DNA of 64,000 bases from Phytophthora colocasiae (lineage: Eukaryota > Oomycota > Peronosporomycetes > Peronosporales > Peronosporaceae), in the NCBI GenBank assembly GCA_018806915.1, contig JAGKQI010000098.1:1550001-1614000 (forward strand), in the 5' to 3' direction. Below, one piece after another: positions 1 through 10,513 of the stretch (positions within the stretch are counted from its first letter, which is position 1; every line of letters begins with the position of its first letter). The notes below the pieces were generated by a model, which saw only the letters and a list, made by a program, of their open reading frames with translations, was not told where the DNA came from and did not search any database. The position numbers and the translations under genes are program-made.

Positions 1-330
1 CTACCCCAGACAAGCTGGTTGGCACTGTGAGTACGGAGCAAAGGATGCACATGCACACCACATCTAGTACCCAGGTGTGTTTTCGTGCGAACGCGGTTTA
101 CTGATCGATCGTCCATGACACAAGGAAAGGAGTGGAGTGTCGGAACTAGGTGTCTTCGTAGGCGAAAGTGTAAGAAACGGAGAACAAAGGCAAGTATCAA
201 ATGCGCCGTAGGATGGTGGAGATAAAGGATGTGTATAAACCAATCCAAAGGCACGCACGCATGCAAGCATGCACGCAGCAAGGCAACGAACGCATTGCCA
301 AGGGGAGGCTCCACGAAACGGAGTTGACAT
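1..330. repeat. Partial unit at left edge
   Basis: This is the 3' part of a unit on the plus strand: the CTACCCCAGAC block, the CATCTAGTACCC variant, two GATC copies at 104-111, the conserved block with TATAAACCAATCC, the inverted repeat GCATGC-AA-GCATGC at 259-272, and the trailer of tRNA 1. Because CTACCCCAGAC lies inside the 281 bp missing from short units, the incomplete unit is a long one; form A or B cannot be told. Confidence 0.9.
259..272. repeat. GCATGC-AA-GCATGC inverted repeat (reference copy)
   Basis: Two 6-bp self-complementary hexamers separated by AA, in the 3' flank of each tRNA, about 60 nt downstream on minus. Conserved in the units I read, including mutated unit 8; role unknown. 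Confidence 0.6.
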
Positions 331-412
331 TGTCAGCGGTGGGATTTGAACCCACGAGTGCGAACACAGTAGAACTTGAGTCTACCCCCTTAGACCGCTC
401 GGGCACACTGAC
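331..412 (-). tRNA. tRNA-Leu(CAA), copy 1, consensus class
   Basis: Class II leucine tRNA of 82 nt including discriminator A73, with no intron and no encoded CCA. Read on the minus strand: acceptor GTCAGTG pairs with CGCTGAC (one U-G pair); D stem CCC/GGG with an inverted but compensated C10-G25 pair; anticodon stem GTAGA/TCTAC with loop CTCAAGT, anticodon CAA at 378-376, reading UUG; long variable arm with a GTG/CAC stem closed on a TTCG loop; T arm GTGGG/CCCAC around TTCAAAT. The A box TGCCCGAGCGG is at 405-395 and the B box GGTTCAAATCC at 352-342, as expected for RNA polymerase III. The trailer starts AATGTCAACTCC and has no T4 run nearby. One of 17 copies with this intact structure. Confidence 0.96.
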
Positions 413-415
413 GAC

Positions 416-439
416 AAAAGTTTCACTCCTACCACAAAA
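416..439 (-). terminator. T-runs upstream of tRNA copy 1, possible terminators for copy 2 transcription
   Basis: The minus strand has TTTT at 439-436 and 419-416, ending 4 nt before the tRNA 5' end. Coming from copy 2 these are the first T4 runs after its 3' end at 1499. Most units show T5 (ATTTTTGTC) at the second site. A terminator role is inference. Confidence 0.4.
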
Positions 440-600
440 TCACACGCACACATGCCCACACCACCGGACCACTCACACTGCTTATCAGCGCCACCAACAA
501 TCACGCACAACATTCACGAACGCCCTCCAACGCTACCACCATCAACATATCACACCCACCCCTCACACTTCATCCTACGCTACTATACCAGAACCAGCGC
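421..600. other. G-poor, CA-rich 5' flank of the tRNA (reference copy)
   Basis: About 15 G in 180 plus-strand bases, rich in CAC, CCA and ACC. On the tRNA's sense strand this is a GT-rich stretch of up to 200 nt just upstream. It is present in every unit, with length changes in the CACCCACCCC run. Function unknown. Confidence 0.8.
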
Positions 601-775
601 CGCTTCCGAGCCCTCTCTTGAAAGGAACGTCACACTGGCCACTGAGAATGTCACCACCCATACATCCCTCTTTCTCAGTCCTGTCAAACGTGGATCTTCG
701 CGTGCAGACCATCTGTCATCCATACAATCCATACGACGCACCTATGTACAACCTGCATGCCGCACGCACAAGAAC

Positions 776-848
776 ACACAAGAAGGATATCCTATGTGTA
801 CAGTCTGTTGCCACAACCTAGTGACGCCACGCTTTCGGCTAAACCAGG
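776..848 (+). repeat. Invertible core, orientation A (reference copy)
   Basis: 73 bp running from ACACAAGAAGG to GCTAAACCAGG. Its reverse complement matches the core of form B at 7734-7806 except for one base (CTAGG versus CTAGA on the form B strand). Confidence 0.93.
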
Positions 849-1016
849 CATCTCTCCGACGATATTTGCCTTGCATCGGGATCATACCAAGTATAGTCGG
901 CCAGTTTGCAGCATTCCAACGCCACTTTTGTCTAACTGTGAGCTAGTGTCAATTTTGTCTCGTTGTGTCGTGCGGAAACGATGGGAAAGCGCGCCAGATA
1001 ACGACTGTACCCGACA

Positions 1017-1086
1017 GTTGCATACCGTTGCATACAGTTGTATACACTTGCATACACTTGCATACACTTGTATACACTTGCATACA
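1017..1086. repeat. 10-bp minisatellite, 7 copies
   Basis: Repeats of TTGCATACA plus a variable first base (C or G; T in some other units), interspersed with TTGTATACA. The first copy is GTTGCATACC and the block ends at GACCTGGG. Confidence 0.93.
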
Positions 1087-1498
1087 GACCTGGGTTCCGA
1101 GCTGTAGGTTGTGTGACTCCGCTATGGGAGCTGACACAGCCAACTGTCCAAGACTTATGCGAGCGTGGACTACCCCAGACAAGCTGGTTGGCACTGTGAG
1201 TACGGAGCAAAGGATGCACATGCACACCACATCTAGTACCCAGGTGTGTTTTCGTGCGAACGCGGTTTACTGATCGATCGTCCATGACACAAGGAAAGGA
1301 GTGGAGTGTCGGAACTAGGTGTCTTCGTAGGCGAAAGTGTAAGAAACGGAGAACAAAGGCAAGTATCAAATGCGCCGTAGGATGGTGGAGATAAAGGATG
1401 TGTATAAACCAATCCAAAGGCACGCACGCATGCAAGCATGCACGCAGCAAGGCAACGAACGCATTGCCAAGGGAGGCTCCACGAAACGGAGTTGACAT

Positions 1499-1580
1499 TG
1501 TCAGCGGTGGGATTTGAACCCACGAGTGCGAACACAGTAGAACTTGAGTCTACCCCCTTAGACCGCTCGGGCACACTGAC
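1499..1580 (-). tRNA. tRNA-Leu(CAA), copy 2, consensus class
   Basis: 82 nt, same structure as copy 1 with C61 and the full run of five G between D stem and anticodon stem. The trailer block has one G fewer (AAGGGAGG on plus). Confidence 0.96.
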
Positions 1581-2184
1581 GACAAAAGTTTCACTCCTAC
1601 CACAAAATCACACGCACACATGCCCACACCACCGGACCATTCACACTGCTTATCAGCGCCACCAACAATCACGCACAACATTCACGAACGCCCTCCAACG
1701 CTACCACCATCAACATATCACACCCACCCCTCACACTTCATCCTACGCTACTATACCAGAACCAGCGCCGCTTCCGAGCCCTCTCTTGAAAGGAACGTCA
1801 CACTGGCCACTGAGAATGTCACCACCCATACATCCCTCTTTCTCAGTCCTGTCAAACGTGGATCTTCGCGTGCAGACCATCTGTCATCCATACAATCCAT
1901 ACGACGCACCTATGTACAACCTGCATGCCGCACGCACAAGAACACACAAGAAGGATATCCTATGTGTACAGTCTGTTGCCACAACCTAGTGACGCCACGC
2001 TTTCGGCTAAACCAGGCATCTCTCCGACGATATTTGCCTTGCATCGGGATCATACCAAGTATAGTCGGCCAGTTTGCAGCATTCCAACGCCACTTTTGTC
2101 TAACTGTGAGCTAGTGTCAATTTTGTCTCGTTGTGTCGTGCGGAAACGATGGGAAAGCGCGCCAGATAACGACTGTACCCGACA

Positions 2185-2254
2185 GTTGCATACCGTTGCA
2201 TACAGTTGTATACACTTGCATACACTTGCATACACTTGTATACACTTGCATACA
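2185..2254. repeat. 10-bp minisatellite, 7 copies
   Basis: Same order as unit 1. Confidence 0.93.
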
Positions 2255-2653
2255 GACCTGGGTTCCGAGCTGTAGGTTGTGTGACTCCGCTATGGGAGCT
2301 GACACAGCCAACTGTCCAAGACTTATGCGAGCGTGGACTACCCCAGACAAGCTGGTTGGCACTGTGAGTACGGAGCAAAGGATGCACATGTACATATCCA
2401 GGTGTGTTTTCGTGCGAACGCGGTTTACTGATCGTCCATGACACAAGGAAAGGAGTGGAGTGTCGGAACTAGGTGTCTTCGTAGGCGAAAGTGTAAGAAA
2501 CGGAGAACAAAGGCAAGTATCAAATGCGCCGTAGGATGGTGGAGATAAAGGATGTGTATAAACCAATCCAAAGGCACGCACGCATGCAAGCATGCACGCA
2601 GCAAGGCAACGAACGCATTGCCAAGGGGAGGCTCCACGAAACGGAGTTGACAT

Positions 2654-2735
2654 TGTCAGCGGTGGGATTTGAACCCACGAGTGCGAACACAGTAGAACTT
2701 GAGTCTACCCCCTTAGACCGCTCGGGCACACTGAC
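2654..2735 (-). tRNA. tRNA-Leu(CAA), copy 3, consensus class
   Basis: 82 nt with an intact B box and five-G run. Confidence 0.96.
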
Positions 2736-3338
2736 GACAAAAATTACACTCCTACCACAAAATCACACGCACACATGCCCACACCACCGGACCATTCACA
2801 CTGCTTATCAGCGCCACCAACAATCACGCACAACATTCACGAACGCCCTCCAACGCTACCACCATCAACATATCACACCCACCCTCACACTTCATCCTAC
2901 GCTACTATACCAGAACCAGCGCCGCTTCCGAGCCCTCTCTTGAAAGGAACGTCACACTGGCCACTGAGAATGTCACCACCCATACATCCCTCTTTCTCAG
3001 TCCTGTCAAACGTGGATCTTCGCGTGCAGACCATCTGTCATCCATACAATCCATACGACGCACCTATGTACAACCTCCATGCCGCACGCACAAGAACACA
3101 CAAGAAGGATATCCTATGTGTACAGTCTGTTGCCACAACCTAGTGACGCCACGCTTTCGGCTAAACCAGGCATCTCTCCGACGATATTTGCCTTGCATCG
3201 GGATCATACCAAGTATAGTCGGCCAGTTTGCAGCATTCCAACGCCACTTTTGTCTAACTGTGAGCTAGTGTCAATTTTGTCTCGTTGTGTCGTGCGGAAA
3301 CGATGGGAAAGCGCGCCAGATAACGACTGTACCCGACA

Positions 3339-3408
3339 GTTGCATACCGTTGCATACAGTTGTATACACTTGCATACACTTGCATACAGTTGTATACACT
3401 TGCATACA
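3339..3408. repeat. 10-bp minisatellite, 7 copies
   Basis: Differs by GTTGTATACA in place of CTTGTATACA at copy 6. Confidence 0.93.
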
Positions 3409-3807
3409 GACCTGGGTTCCGAGCTGTAGGTTGTGTGACTCCGCTATGGGAGCTGACACAGCCAACTGTCCAAGACTTATGCGAGCGTGGACTACCCCAG
3501 ACAAGCTGGTTGGCACTGTGAGTACGGAGCAAAGGATGCACATATACATATCCAGGTGTGTTTTCGTGCGAACGCGGTTTACTGATCGTCCATGACACAA
3601 GGAAAGGAGTGGAGTGTCGGAACTAGGTGTCTTCGTAGGCGAAAGTGTAAGAAACGGAGAACAAAGGCAAGTATCAAATGCGCCGTAGGATGGTGGAGAT
3701 AAAGGATGTGTATAAACCAATCCAAAGGCACGCACGCATGCAAGCATGCACGCAGCAAGGCAACGAACGCATTGCCAAGGGGAGGCTCCACGAAACGGAG
3801 TTGACAT

Positions 3808-3889
3808 TGTCAGCGGTGGAATTTGAACCCACGAGTGCGAACACAGTAGAACTTGAGTCTACCCCCTTAGACCGCTCGGGCACACTGAC
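3808..3889 (-). tRNA. tRNA-Leu(CAA), copy 4, U61 variant
   Basis: 82 nt. C61 is changed to U, so T-stem pair 53-61 becomes G-U and the B box ends TC rather than CC. First of 34 copies with this change; expression may be reduced. Confidence 0.9.
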
Positions 3890-4968
3890 GACAAAAGTTT
3901 CACTCCTACCACAAAATCACACGCACACATGCCCACACCACCGGACCATTCACACTGCTTATCAGCGCCACCAACAATCACGCACAACATTCACGAACGC
4001 CCTCCAACGCTACCACCATCAACATATCACACCCACCCCTCACACTTCATCCTACGCTACTATACCAGAACCAGCGCCGCTTCCGAGCCCTCTCTTGAAA
4101 GGAACGTCACACTGGCCACTGAGAATGTCACCACCCATACATCCCTCTTTCTCAGTCCTGTCAAACGTGGATCTTCGCGTGCAGACCATCTGTCATCCAT
4201 ACAATCCATACGACGCACCTATGTACAACCTGCATGCCGCACGCACAAGAACACACAAGAAGGATATCCTATGTGTACAGTCTGTTGCCACAACCTAGTG
4301 ACGCCACTCCTGCATGCGCTCGACATCGATCATCTCTCCGACGATATTTGCCTTGCATCGGGATCATACCAAGTATAGTCGGCCAGTTTGCAGCATTCCA
4401 ACGCCACTTTTGTCTAACTGTGAGCTAGTGTCAATTTTGTCTCGTTGTGTCGTGCGGAAACGATGGAAAGCGCGCCAGATAACGACTGTACCCGACAGTT
4501 GCATACCGTTGCATACAGTTGTATACACTTGCATACACTTGCATACACTTGTATACACTTGCATACAGACCTGGGTTCCGAGCTGTAGGTTGTGTGACTC
4601 CGCTATGGGAGCTGACACAGCCAACTGTCCAAGACTTATGCGAGCGTGGACTACCCCAGACAAGCTGGTTGGCACTGTGAGTACGGAGCAAAGGATGCAC
4701 ATGTACATATACCCAGGTGTGTTTTCGTGCGAACGCGGTTTACTGATCGTCCATGACACAAGGAAAGGAGTGGAGTGTCGGAACTAGGTGTCTTCGTAGG
4801 CGAAAGTGTAAGAAACGGAGAACAAAGGCAAGTATCAAATGCGCCGTAGGATGGTGGAGATAAAGGATGTGTATAAACCAATCCAAAGGCACGCACGCAT
4901 GCAAGCATGCACGCAGCAAGGCAACGAACGCATTGCCAAGGGGAGGCTCCACGAAACGGAGTTGACAT
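3890..4968. repeat. Mosaic spacer 4 (A core fused to B tail)
   Basis: The module at 4253-4340 begins as orientation A, but at GACGCCAC it switches to the end of the form B tract (TCCTGCATGCGCTCGACATC). The shared CGCCAC is the likely crossover site. GATGGAAAG lacks one G of the usual GATGGGAAAG. Confidence 0.88.
4498..4567. repeat. 10-bp minisatellite, 7 copies
   Basis: Unit 1 order. Confidence 0.93.
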
Positions 4969-5049
4969 TGTCAGCGGTGGAATTTGAACCCACGAGTGCG
5001 AACACAGTAGAACTTGAGTCTACCCCTTAGACCGCTCGGGCACACTGAC
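4969..5049 (-). tRNA. tRNA-Leu(CAA), copy 5, U61 and lost G
   Basis: 81 nt. It has U61 and only four G between D loop and TAGA, so either residue 26 or a stem base is missing. Likely a weak or non-functional copy. Confidence 0.82.
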
Positions 5050-5653
5050 GACAAAAATTACACTCCTACCACAAAATCACACGCACACATGCCCACACCA
5101 CCGGACCATTCACACTGCTTATCAGCGCCACCAACAATCACGCACAACATTCACGAACGCCCTCCAACGCTACCACCATCAACATATCACACCCACCCCT
5201 CACACTTCATCCTACGCTACTATACCAGAACCAGCGCCGCTTCCGAGCCCTCTCTTGAAAGGAACGTCACACTGGCCACTGAGAATGTCACCACCCATAC
5301 ATCCCTCTTTCTCAGTCCTGTCAAACGTGGATCTTCGCGTGCAGACCATCTGTCATCCATACAATCCATACGACGCACCTATGTACAACCTGCATGCCGC
5401 ACGCACAAGAACACACAAGAAGGATATCCTATGTGTACAGTCTGTTGCCACAACCTAGTGACGCCACGCTTTCGGCTAAACCAGGCATCTCTCCGACGAT
5501 ATTTGCCTTGCATCGGGATCATACCAAGTATAGTCGGCCAGTTTGCAGCATTCCAACGCCACTTTTGTCTAACTGTGAGCTAGTGTCAATTTTGTCTCGT
5601 TGTGTCGTGCGGAAACGATGGGAAAGCGCGCCAGATAACGACTGTACCCGACA

Positions 5654-5723
5654 GTTGCATACCGTTGCATACAGTTGTATACACTTGCATACCGTTGCAT
5701 ACAGTTGTATACACTTGCATACA
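5654..5723. repeat. 10-bp minisatellite, 7 copies
   Basis: Contains a second GTTGCATACC-like copy in the middle: a local duplication of the first three copies. Confidence 0.93.
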
Positions 5724-6125
5724 GACCTGGGTTCCGAGCTGTAGGTTGTGTGACTCCGCTATGGGAGCTGACACAGCCAACTGTCCAAGACTTATGCGAG
5801 CGTGGACTACCCCAGACAAGCTGGTTGGCACTGTGAGTACGGAGCAAAGGATGCACATGCACACCACATATCCAGGTGTGTTTTCGTGCGAACGCGGTTT
5901 ACTGATCGTCCATGACACAAGGAAAGGAGGAGTGTCGGAACTAGGTGTCTTCGTAGGCGAAAGTGTAAGAAACGGAGAACAAAGGCAAGTATCAAATGCG
6001 CCGTAGGATGGTGGAGATAAAGGATGTGTATAAACCAATCCAAAGGCACGCACGCATGCAAGCATGCACGCAGCAAGGCAACGAACGCATTGCCAAGGGG
6101 AGGCTCCACGAAACGGAGTTGACAT

Positions 6126-6206
6126 TGTCAGCGGTGGAATTTGAACCCACGAGTGCGAACACAGTAGAACTTGAGTCTACCCCTTAGACCGCTCGGGCAC
6201 ACTGAC
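6126..6206 (-). tRNA. tRNA-Leu(CAA), copy 6, U61 and lost G
   Basis: 81 nt, same double variant as copy 5. Confidence 0.82.
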
Positions 6207-6809
6207 GACAAAAATTACACTCCTACCACAAAATCACACGCACACATGCCCACACCACCGGACCATTCACACTGCTTATCAGCGCCACCAACAATCACGC
6301 ACAACATTCACGAACGCCCTCCAACGCTACCACCATCAACATATCACACCCACCCTCACACTTCATCCTACGCTACTATACCAGAACCAGCGCCGCTTCC
6401 GAGCCCTCTCTTGAAAGGAACGTCACACTGGCCACTGAGAATGTCACCACCCATACATCCCTCTTTCTCAGTCCTGTCAAACGTGGATCTTCGCGTGCAG
6501 ACCATCTGTCATCCATACAATCCATACGACGCACCTATGTACAACCTGCATGCCGCACGCACAAGAACACACAAGAAGGATATCCTATGTGTACAGTCTG
6601 TTGCCACAACCTAGTGACGCCACGCTTTCGGCTAAACCAGGCATCTCTCCGACGATATTTGCCTTGCATCGGGATCATACCAAGTATAGTCGGCCAGTTT
6701 GCAGCATTCCAACGCCACTTTTGTCTAACTGTGAGCTAGTGTCAATTTTGTCTCGTTGTGTCGTGCGGAAACGATGGGAAAGCGCGCCAGATAACGACTG
6801 TACCCGACA

Positions 6810-6889
6810 GTTGCATACCGTTGCATACAGTTGTATACACTTGCATACAGTTGTATACATTTGCATACACTTGTATACACTTGCATACA
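6810..6889. repeat. 10-bp minisatellite, 8 copies
   Basis: Includes the TTTGCATACA copy typical of eight-copy blocks. Confidence 0.93.
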
Positions 6890-7288
6890 GACCTGGGTTC
6901 CGAGCTGTAGGTTGTGTGACTCCGCTATGGGAGCTGACACAGCCAACTGTCCAAGACTTATGCGAGCGTGGACTACCCCAGACAAGCTGGTTGGCACTGT
7001 GAGTACGGAGCAAAGGATGCACATGTACATATCCAGGTGTGTTTTCGTGCGAACGCGGTTTACTGATCGTCCATGACACAAGGAAAGGAGTGGAGTGTCG
7101 GAACTAGGTGTCTTCGTAGGCGAAAGTGTAAGAAACGGAGAACAAAGGCAAGTATCAAATGCGCCGTAGGATGGTGGAGATAAAGGATGTGTATAAACCA
7201 ATCCAAAGGCACGCACGCATGCAAGCATGCACGCAGCAAGGCAACGAACGCATTGCCAAGGGGAGGCTCCACGAAACGGAGTTGACAT

Positions 7289-7370
7289 TGTCAGCGGTGG
7301 GATTTGAACCCACGAGTGCGAACACAGTAGAACTTGAGTCTACCCCCTTAGACCGCTCGGGCACACTGAC
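7289..7370 (-). tRNA. tRNA-Leu(CAA), copy 7, consensus class
   Basis: 82 nt, intact structure. It starts a run of six form B units. Confidence 0.96.
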
Positions 7371-7733
7371 GACAAAAATTACACTCCTACCACAAAATCA
7401 CACGCACACATGCCCACACCACCGGACCATTCACACTGCTTATCAGCGCCACCAACAATCACGCACAACATTCACGAACGCCCTCCAACGCTACCACCAT
7501 CAACATATCACACCCACCCTCACACTTCATCCTACGCTACTATACCAGAACCAGCGCCGCTTCCGAGCCCTCTCTTGAAAGGAACGTCACACTGGCCACT
7601 GAGAATGTCACCACCCATACATCCCTCTTTCTCAGTCCTGTCAAACGTGGATCTTCGCGTGCAGACCATCTGTCATCCATACAATCCATACGACGCACCT
7701 ATGTACAACCTCCATGCCGCACGCACAAGAACA

Positions 7734-7806
7734 CCTGGTTTAGCCGAAAGCGTGGCGTCACTAGATTGTGGCAACAGACTGTACACATAGGATATCCTTC
7801 TTGTGT
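7734..7806 (-). repeat. Invertible core, orientation B (reference copy)
   Basis: The same 73-bp core as at 776-848 but inverted. The 8-bp inverted repeat CACAAGAA (left) and TTCTTGTG (right) borders it. I found no recombinase gene in the window. Confidence 0.93.
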
Positions 7807-7880
7807 CTGCACACACGCGCTGCATACACGTCACAGGCTCAACCGCCATGCCGCCACTCCTGCATGCGCTCGACATCGAT
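7807..7880. repeat. 74-bp tract specific to form B
   Basis: It lies between the B core and CATCTCTCCG, beginning CTGCACACACGCGCTG and ending CTCGACATCGAT. It is wholly absent from form A and partly retained in the mosaics after copies 4, 18, 19 and 54. Confidence 0.9.
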
Positions 7881-8046
7881 CATCTCTCCGACGATATTTG
7901 CCTTGCATCGATCATACCAAGTATAGTCGGCCAGTTTGCAGCATTCCAACGCCACTTTTGTCTAACTGTGAGCTAGTGTCAATTTTGTCTCGTTGTGTCG
8001 TGCGGAAACGATGGGAAAGCGCGCCAGATAACGACTGTACCCGACA

Positions 8047-8116
8047 GTTGCATACCGTTGCATACAGTTGTATACACTTGCATACACTTGCATACACTTG
8101 TATACACTTGCATACA
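8047..8116. repeat. 10-bp minisatellite, 7 copies
   Basis: Unit 1 order. Confidence 0.93.
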
Positions 8117-8519
8117 GACCTGGGTTCCGAGCTGTAGGTTGTGTGACTCCGCTATGGGAGCTGACACAGCCAACTGTCCAAGACTTATGCGAGCGTGGAC
8201 TACCCCAGACAAGCTGGTTGGCACTCTGAGTACGGAGCAAAGGATGCACATGTACATATCCAGGTGTGTTTTCGTGCGAACGCGGTTTACTGATCGATCG
8301 TCCATGACACAAGGAAAGGAGTGGAGTGTCGGAACTAGGTGTCTTCGTAGGCGAAAGTGTAAGAAACGGAGAACAAAGGCAAGTATCAAATGCGCCGTAT
8401 GATGGTGGAGATAAAGGATGTGTATAAACCAATCAAAAGTCACGCACGCATGCAAGCATGCACGCATCAAGGCAACGAACGCATTGCCAAGGGGAGGCTC
8501 CACGAAACGGAGTTGACAT

Positions 8520-8601
8520 TGTCAGCGGTGGGATTTGAACCCACGAGTGCGAACACAGTAGAACTTGAGTCTACCCCCTTAGACCGCTCGGGCACACTGA
8601 C
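8520..8601 (-). tRNA. tRNA-Leu(CAA), copy 8, consensus class
   Basis: 82 nt, intact. Unusually, a C-to-A change in the trailer creates TTTT on the minus strand at 8438-8435, 82 nt downstream, which could terminate transcription. Confidence 0.96.
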
Positions 8602-9280
8602 GACAAAAATTACACTCCTACCACAAAATCACACGCACACATGCCCACACCACCGGACCATTCACACTGCTTATCAGCGCCACCAACAATCACGCACAAC
8701 ATTCACGAACGCCCTCCAACGCTACCACCATCAACATATCACACCCACCCCTCACACTTCATCCTACGCTACTATACCAGAACCAGCGCCGCTTCCGAGC
8801 CCTCTCTTGAAAGGAACGTCACACTGGCCACTGAGAATGTCACCACCCATACATCCCTCTTTCTCAGTCCTGTCAAACGTGGATCTTCGCGTGCAGACCA
8901 TCTGTCATCCATACAATCCATACGACGCACCTATGTACAACCTCCATGCCGCACGCACAAGAACACCTGGTTTAGCCGAAAGCGTGGCGTCACTAGATTG
9001 TGGCAACAGACTGTACACATAGGATATCCTTCTTGTGTCTGCACACACGCGCTGCATACACGTCACAGGCTCAACCGCCATGCCGCCACTCCTGCATGCG
9101 CTCGACATCGATCATCTCTCCGACGATATTTGCCTTGCATCGGGATCATACCAAGTATAGTCGGCCAGTTTGCAGCATTCCAACGCCACTTTTGTCTAAC
9201 TGTGAGCTAGTGTCAATTTTGTCTCGTTGTGTCGTGCGGAAACGATGGGAAAGCGCGCCAGATAACGACTGTACCCGACA

Positions 9281-9350
9281 GTTGCATACCGTTGCATACA
9301 GTTGTATACACTTGCATACACTTGCATACACTTGTATACACTTGCATACA
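9281..9350. repeat. 10-bp minisatellite, 7 copies
   Basis: Unit 1 order. Confidence 0.93.
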
Positions 9351-9753
9351 GACCTGGGTTCCGAGCTGTAGGTTGTGTGACTCCGCTATGGGAGCTGACA
9401 CAGCCAACTGTCCAAGACTTATGCGAGCGTGGACTACCCCAGACAAGCTGGTTGGCACTGTGAGTACGGAGCAAAGGATGCACATGTACATATCCAGGTG
9501 TGTTTTCGTGCGAACGCGGTTTACTGATCGATCGTCCATGACACAAGGAAAGGAGTGGAGTGTCGGAACTAGGTGTCTTCGTAGGCGAAAGTGTAAGAAA
9601 CGGAGAACAAAGGCAAGTATCAAATGCGCCGTAGGATGGTGGAGATAAAGGATGTGTATAAACCAATCCAAAGGCACGCACGCATGCAAGCATGCACGCA
9701 GCAAGGCAACGAACGCATTGCCAAGGGGAGGCTCCACGAAACGGAGTTGACAT

Positions 9754-9834
9754 TGTCAGCGGTGGAATTTGAACCCACGAGTGCGAACACAGTAGAACTT
9801 GAGTCTACCCCTTAGACCGCTCGGGCACACTGAC
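9754..9834 (-). tRNA. tRNA-Leu(CAA), copy 9, U61 and lost G
   Basis: 81 nt, double variant. Its 5' flank contains a tight transversion cluster at 10102-10168. Confidence 0.82.
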
Positions 9835-10513
9835 GACAAAAATTACACTCCTACCACAAAATCACACGCACACATGCCCACACCACCGGACCATTCACAC
9901 TGCTTATCAGCGCCACCAACAATCACGCACAACATTCACGAACGCCCTCCAACGCTACCACCATCAACATATCACACCCACCCCTCACACTTCATCCTAC
10001 GCTACTATACCAGAACCAGCGCCGCTTCCGAGTCCTCTCTGGAAAGGAACGTCACACTGGCCACTGAGAATGTCACCACCCATATATCCCTCTTTCTCAG
10101 TAATTTCATTCGTGGATCTTCGCGTTCAGACCATCTGTCATCCAAACAATCCATTCGACGCTCCTATTTACAACCTCCATGCCGCACGCACAAGAACACC
10201 TGGTTTAGCCGAAAGCGTGGCGTCACTAGATTGTGGCAACAGACTGTACACATAGGATATCCTTCTTGTGTCTGCACACACGCGCTGCATACACGTCACA
10301 GGCTCAACCGCCATGCCGCCACTCCTGCATGCGCTCGACATCGATCATCTCTCCGACGATATTTGCCTTGCATCGGGATCATACCAAGTATAGTCGGCCA
10401 GTTTGCAGCATTCCAACGCCACTTTTGTCTAACTGTGAGCTAGTGTCAATTTTGTCTCGTTGTGTCGTGCGGAAACGATGGGAAAGCGCGCCAGATAACG
10501 ACTGTACCCGACA

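Larger units (their letters stand above)
413..3807. repeat. Form A spacers, units 1-3
   Basis: Three long units whose 73-bp core is in orientation A (first core at 776-848). On plus, CACAAGAACA is followed directly by CACAAGAAGG, and the core ends in TAAACCAGG joined to CATCTCTCC. tRNA copies 2 and 3 lie inside the interval. Confidence 0.9.
5050..7288. repeat. Form A spacers, units 5-6
   Basis: Two long form A units with tRNA copy 6 between them. In unit 5 the usual AAAGGAGTGGAGTG reads AAAGGAGGAGTG. Confidence 0.9.

Noticed and set aside
229..245. TATAAACCAAT as a polymerase II promoter
   Set aside because: A lone TATA-like and CCAAT-like string with no reading frame or RNA gene behind it; conserved, but no support for function.
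309..323. Stem-loop CTCC-ACGAAAC-GGAG as a terminator hairpin of the tRNA trailer
   Set aside because: Only four base pairs; kept as a weak possibility in the termination finding but not annotated.
201..821. Long open frames of 139-210 codons repeating in most units on plus
   Set aside because: They run through the tRNA gene on the opposite strand, change frame at one-base differences (four or five C, CACCC or CACCCC), and their His/Thr/Pro/Ser content follows from CA-rich DNA.
776..848. Site-specific recombinase switch or mobile element with terminal inverted repeats
   Set aside because: Only 8-bp borders, no recombinase or transposase, no target-site duplication, and junctions that vary between units; template switching or homologous exchange is simpler.
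1017..1086. CRISPR-like short repeats
   Set aside because: The 10-bp units are contiguous without spacers, and the setting is a eukaryotic tRNA array.
1081..1180. Second structured RNA gene in the block after the minisatellite (GGGTTCCGAGC resembles a B box)
   Set aside because: No cloverleaf could be drawn around it, no A box at the right distance, and the match to GGTTCRANNCC is poor.
932..1498. Minus-strand frames of 170-208 codons with Cys/Ala/Leu-rich N-terminus
   Set aside because: They begin just past the tRNA 3' end and cross the minisatellite; their length depends on minisatellite phase and on form A or B. No domain recognised.
10102..10168. Diversity-generating retroelement-type mutagenesis
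   Set aside because: Changes are not limited to adenines, there is no template/variable repeat pair, and no reverse transcriptase is present.
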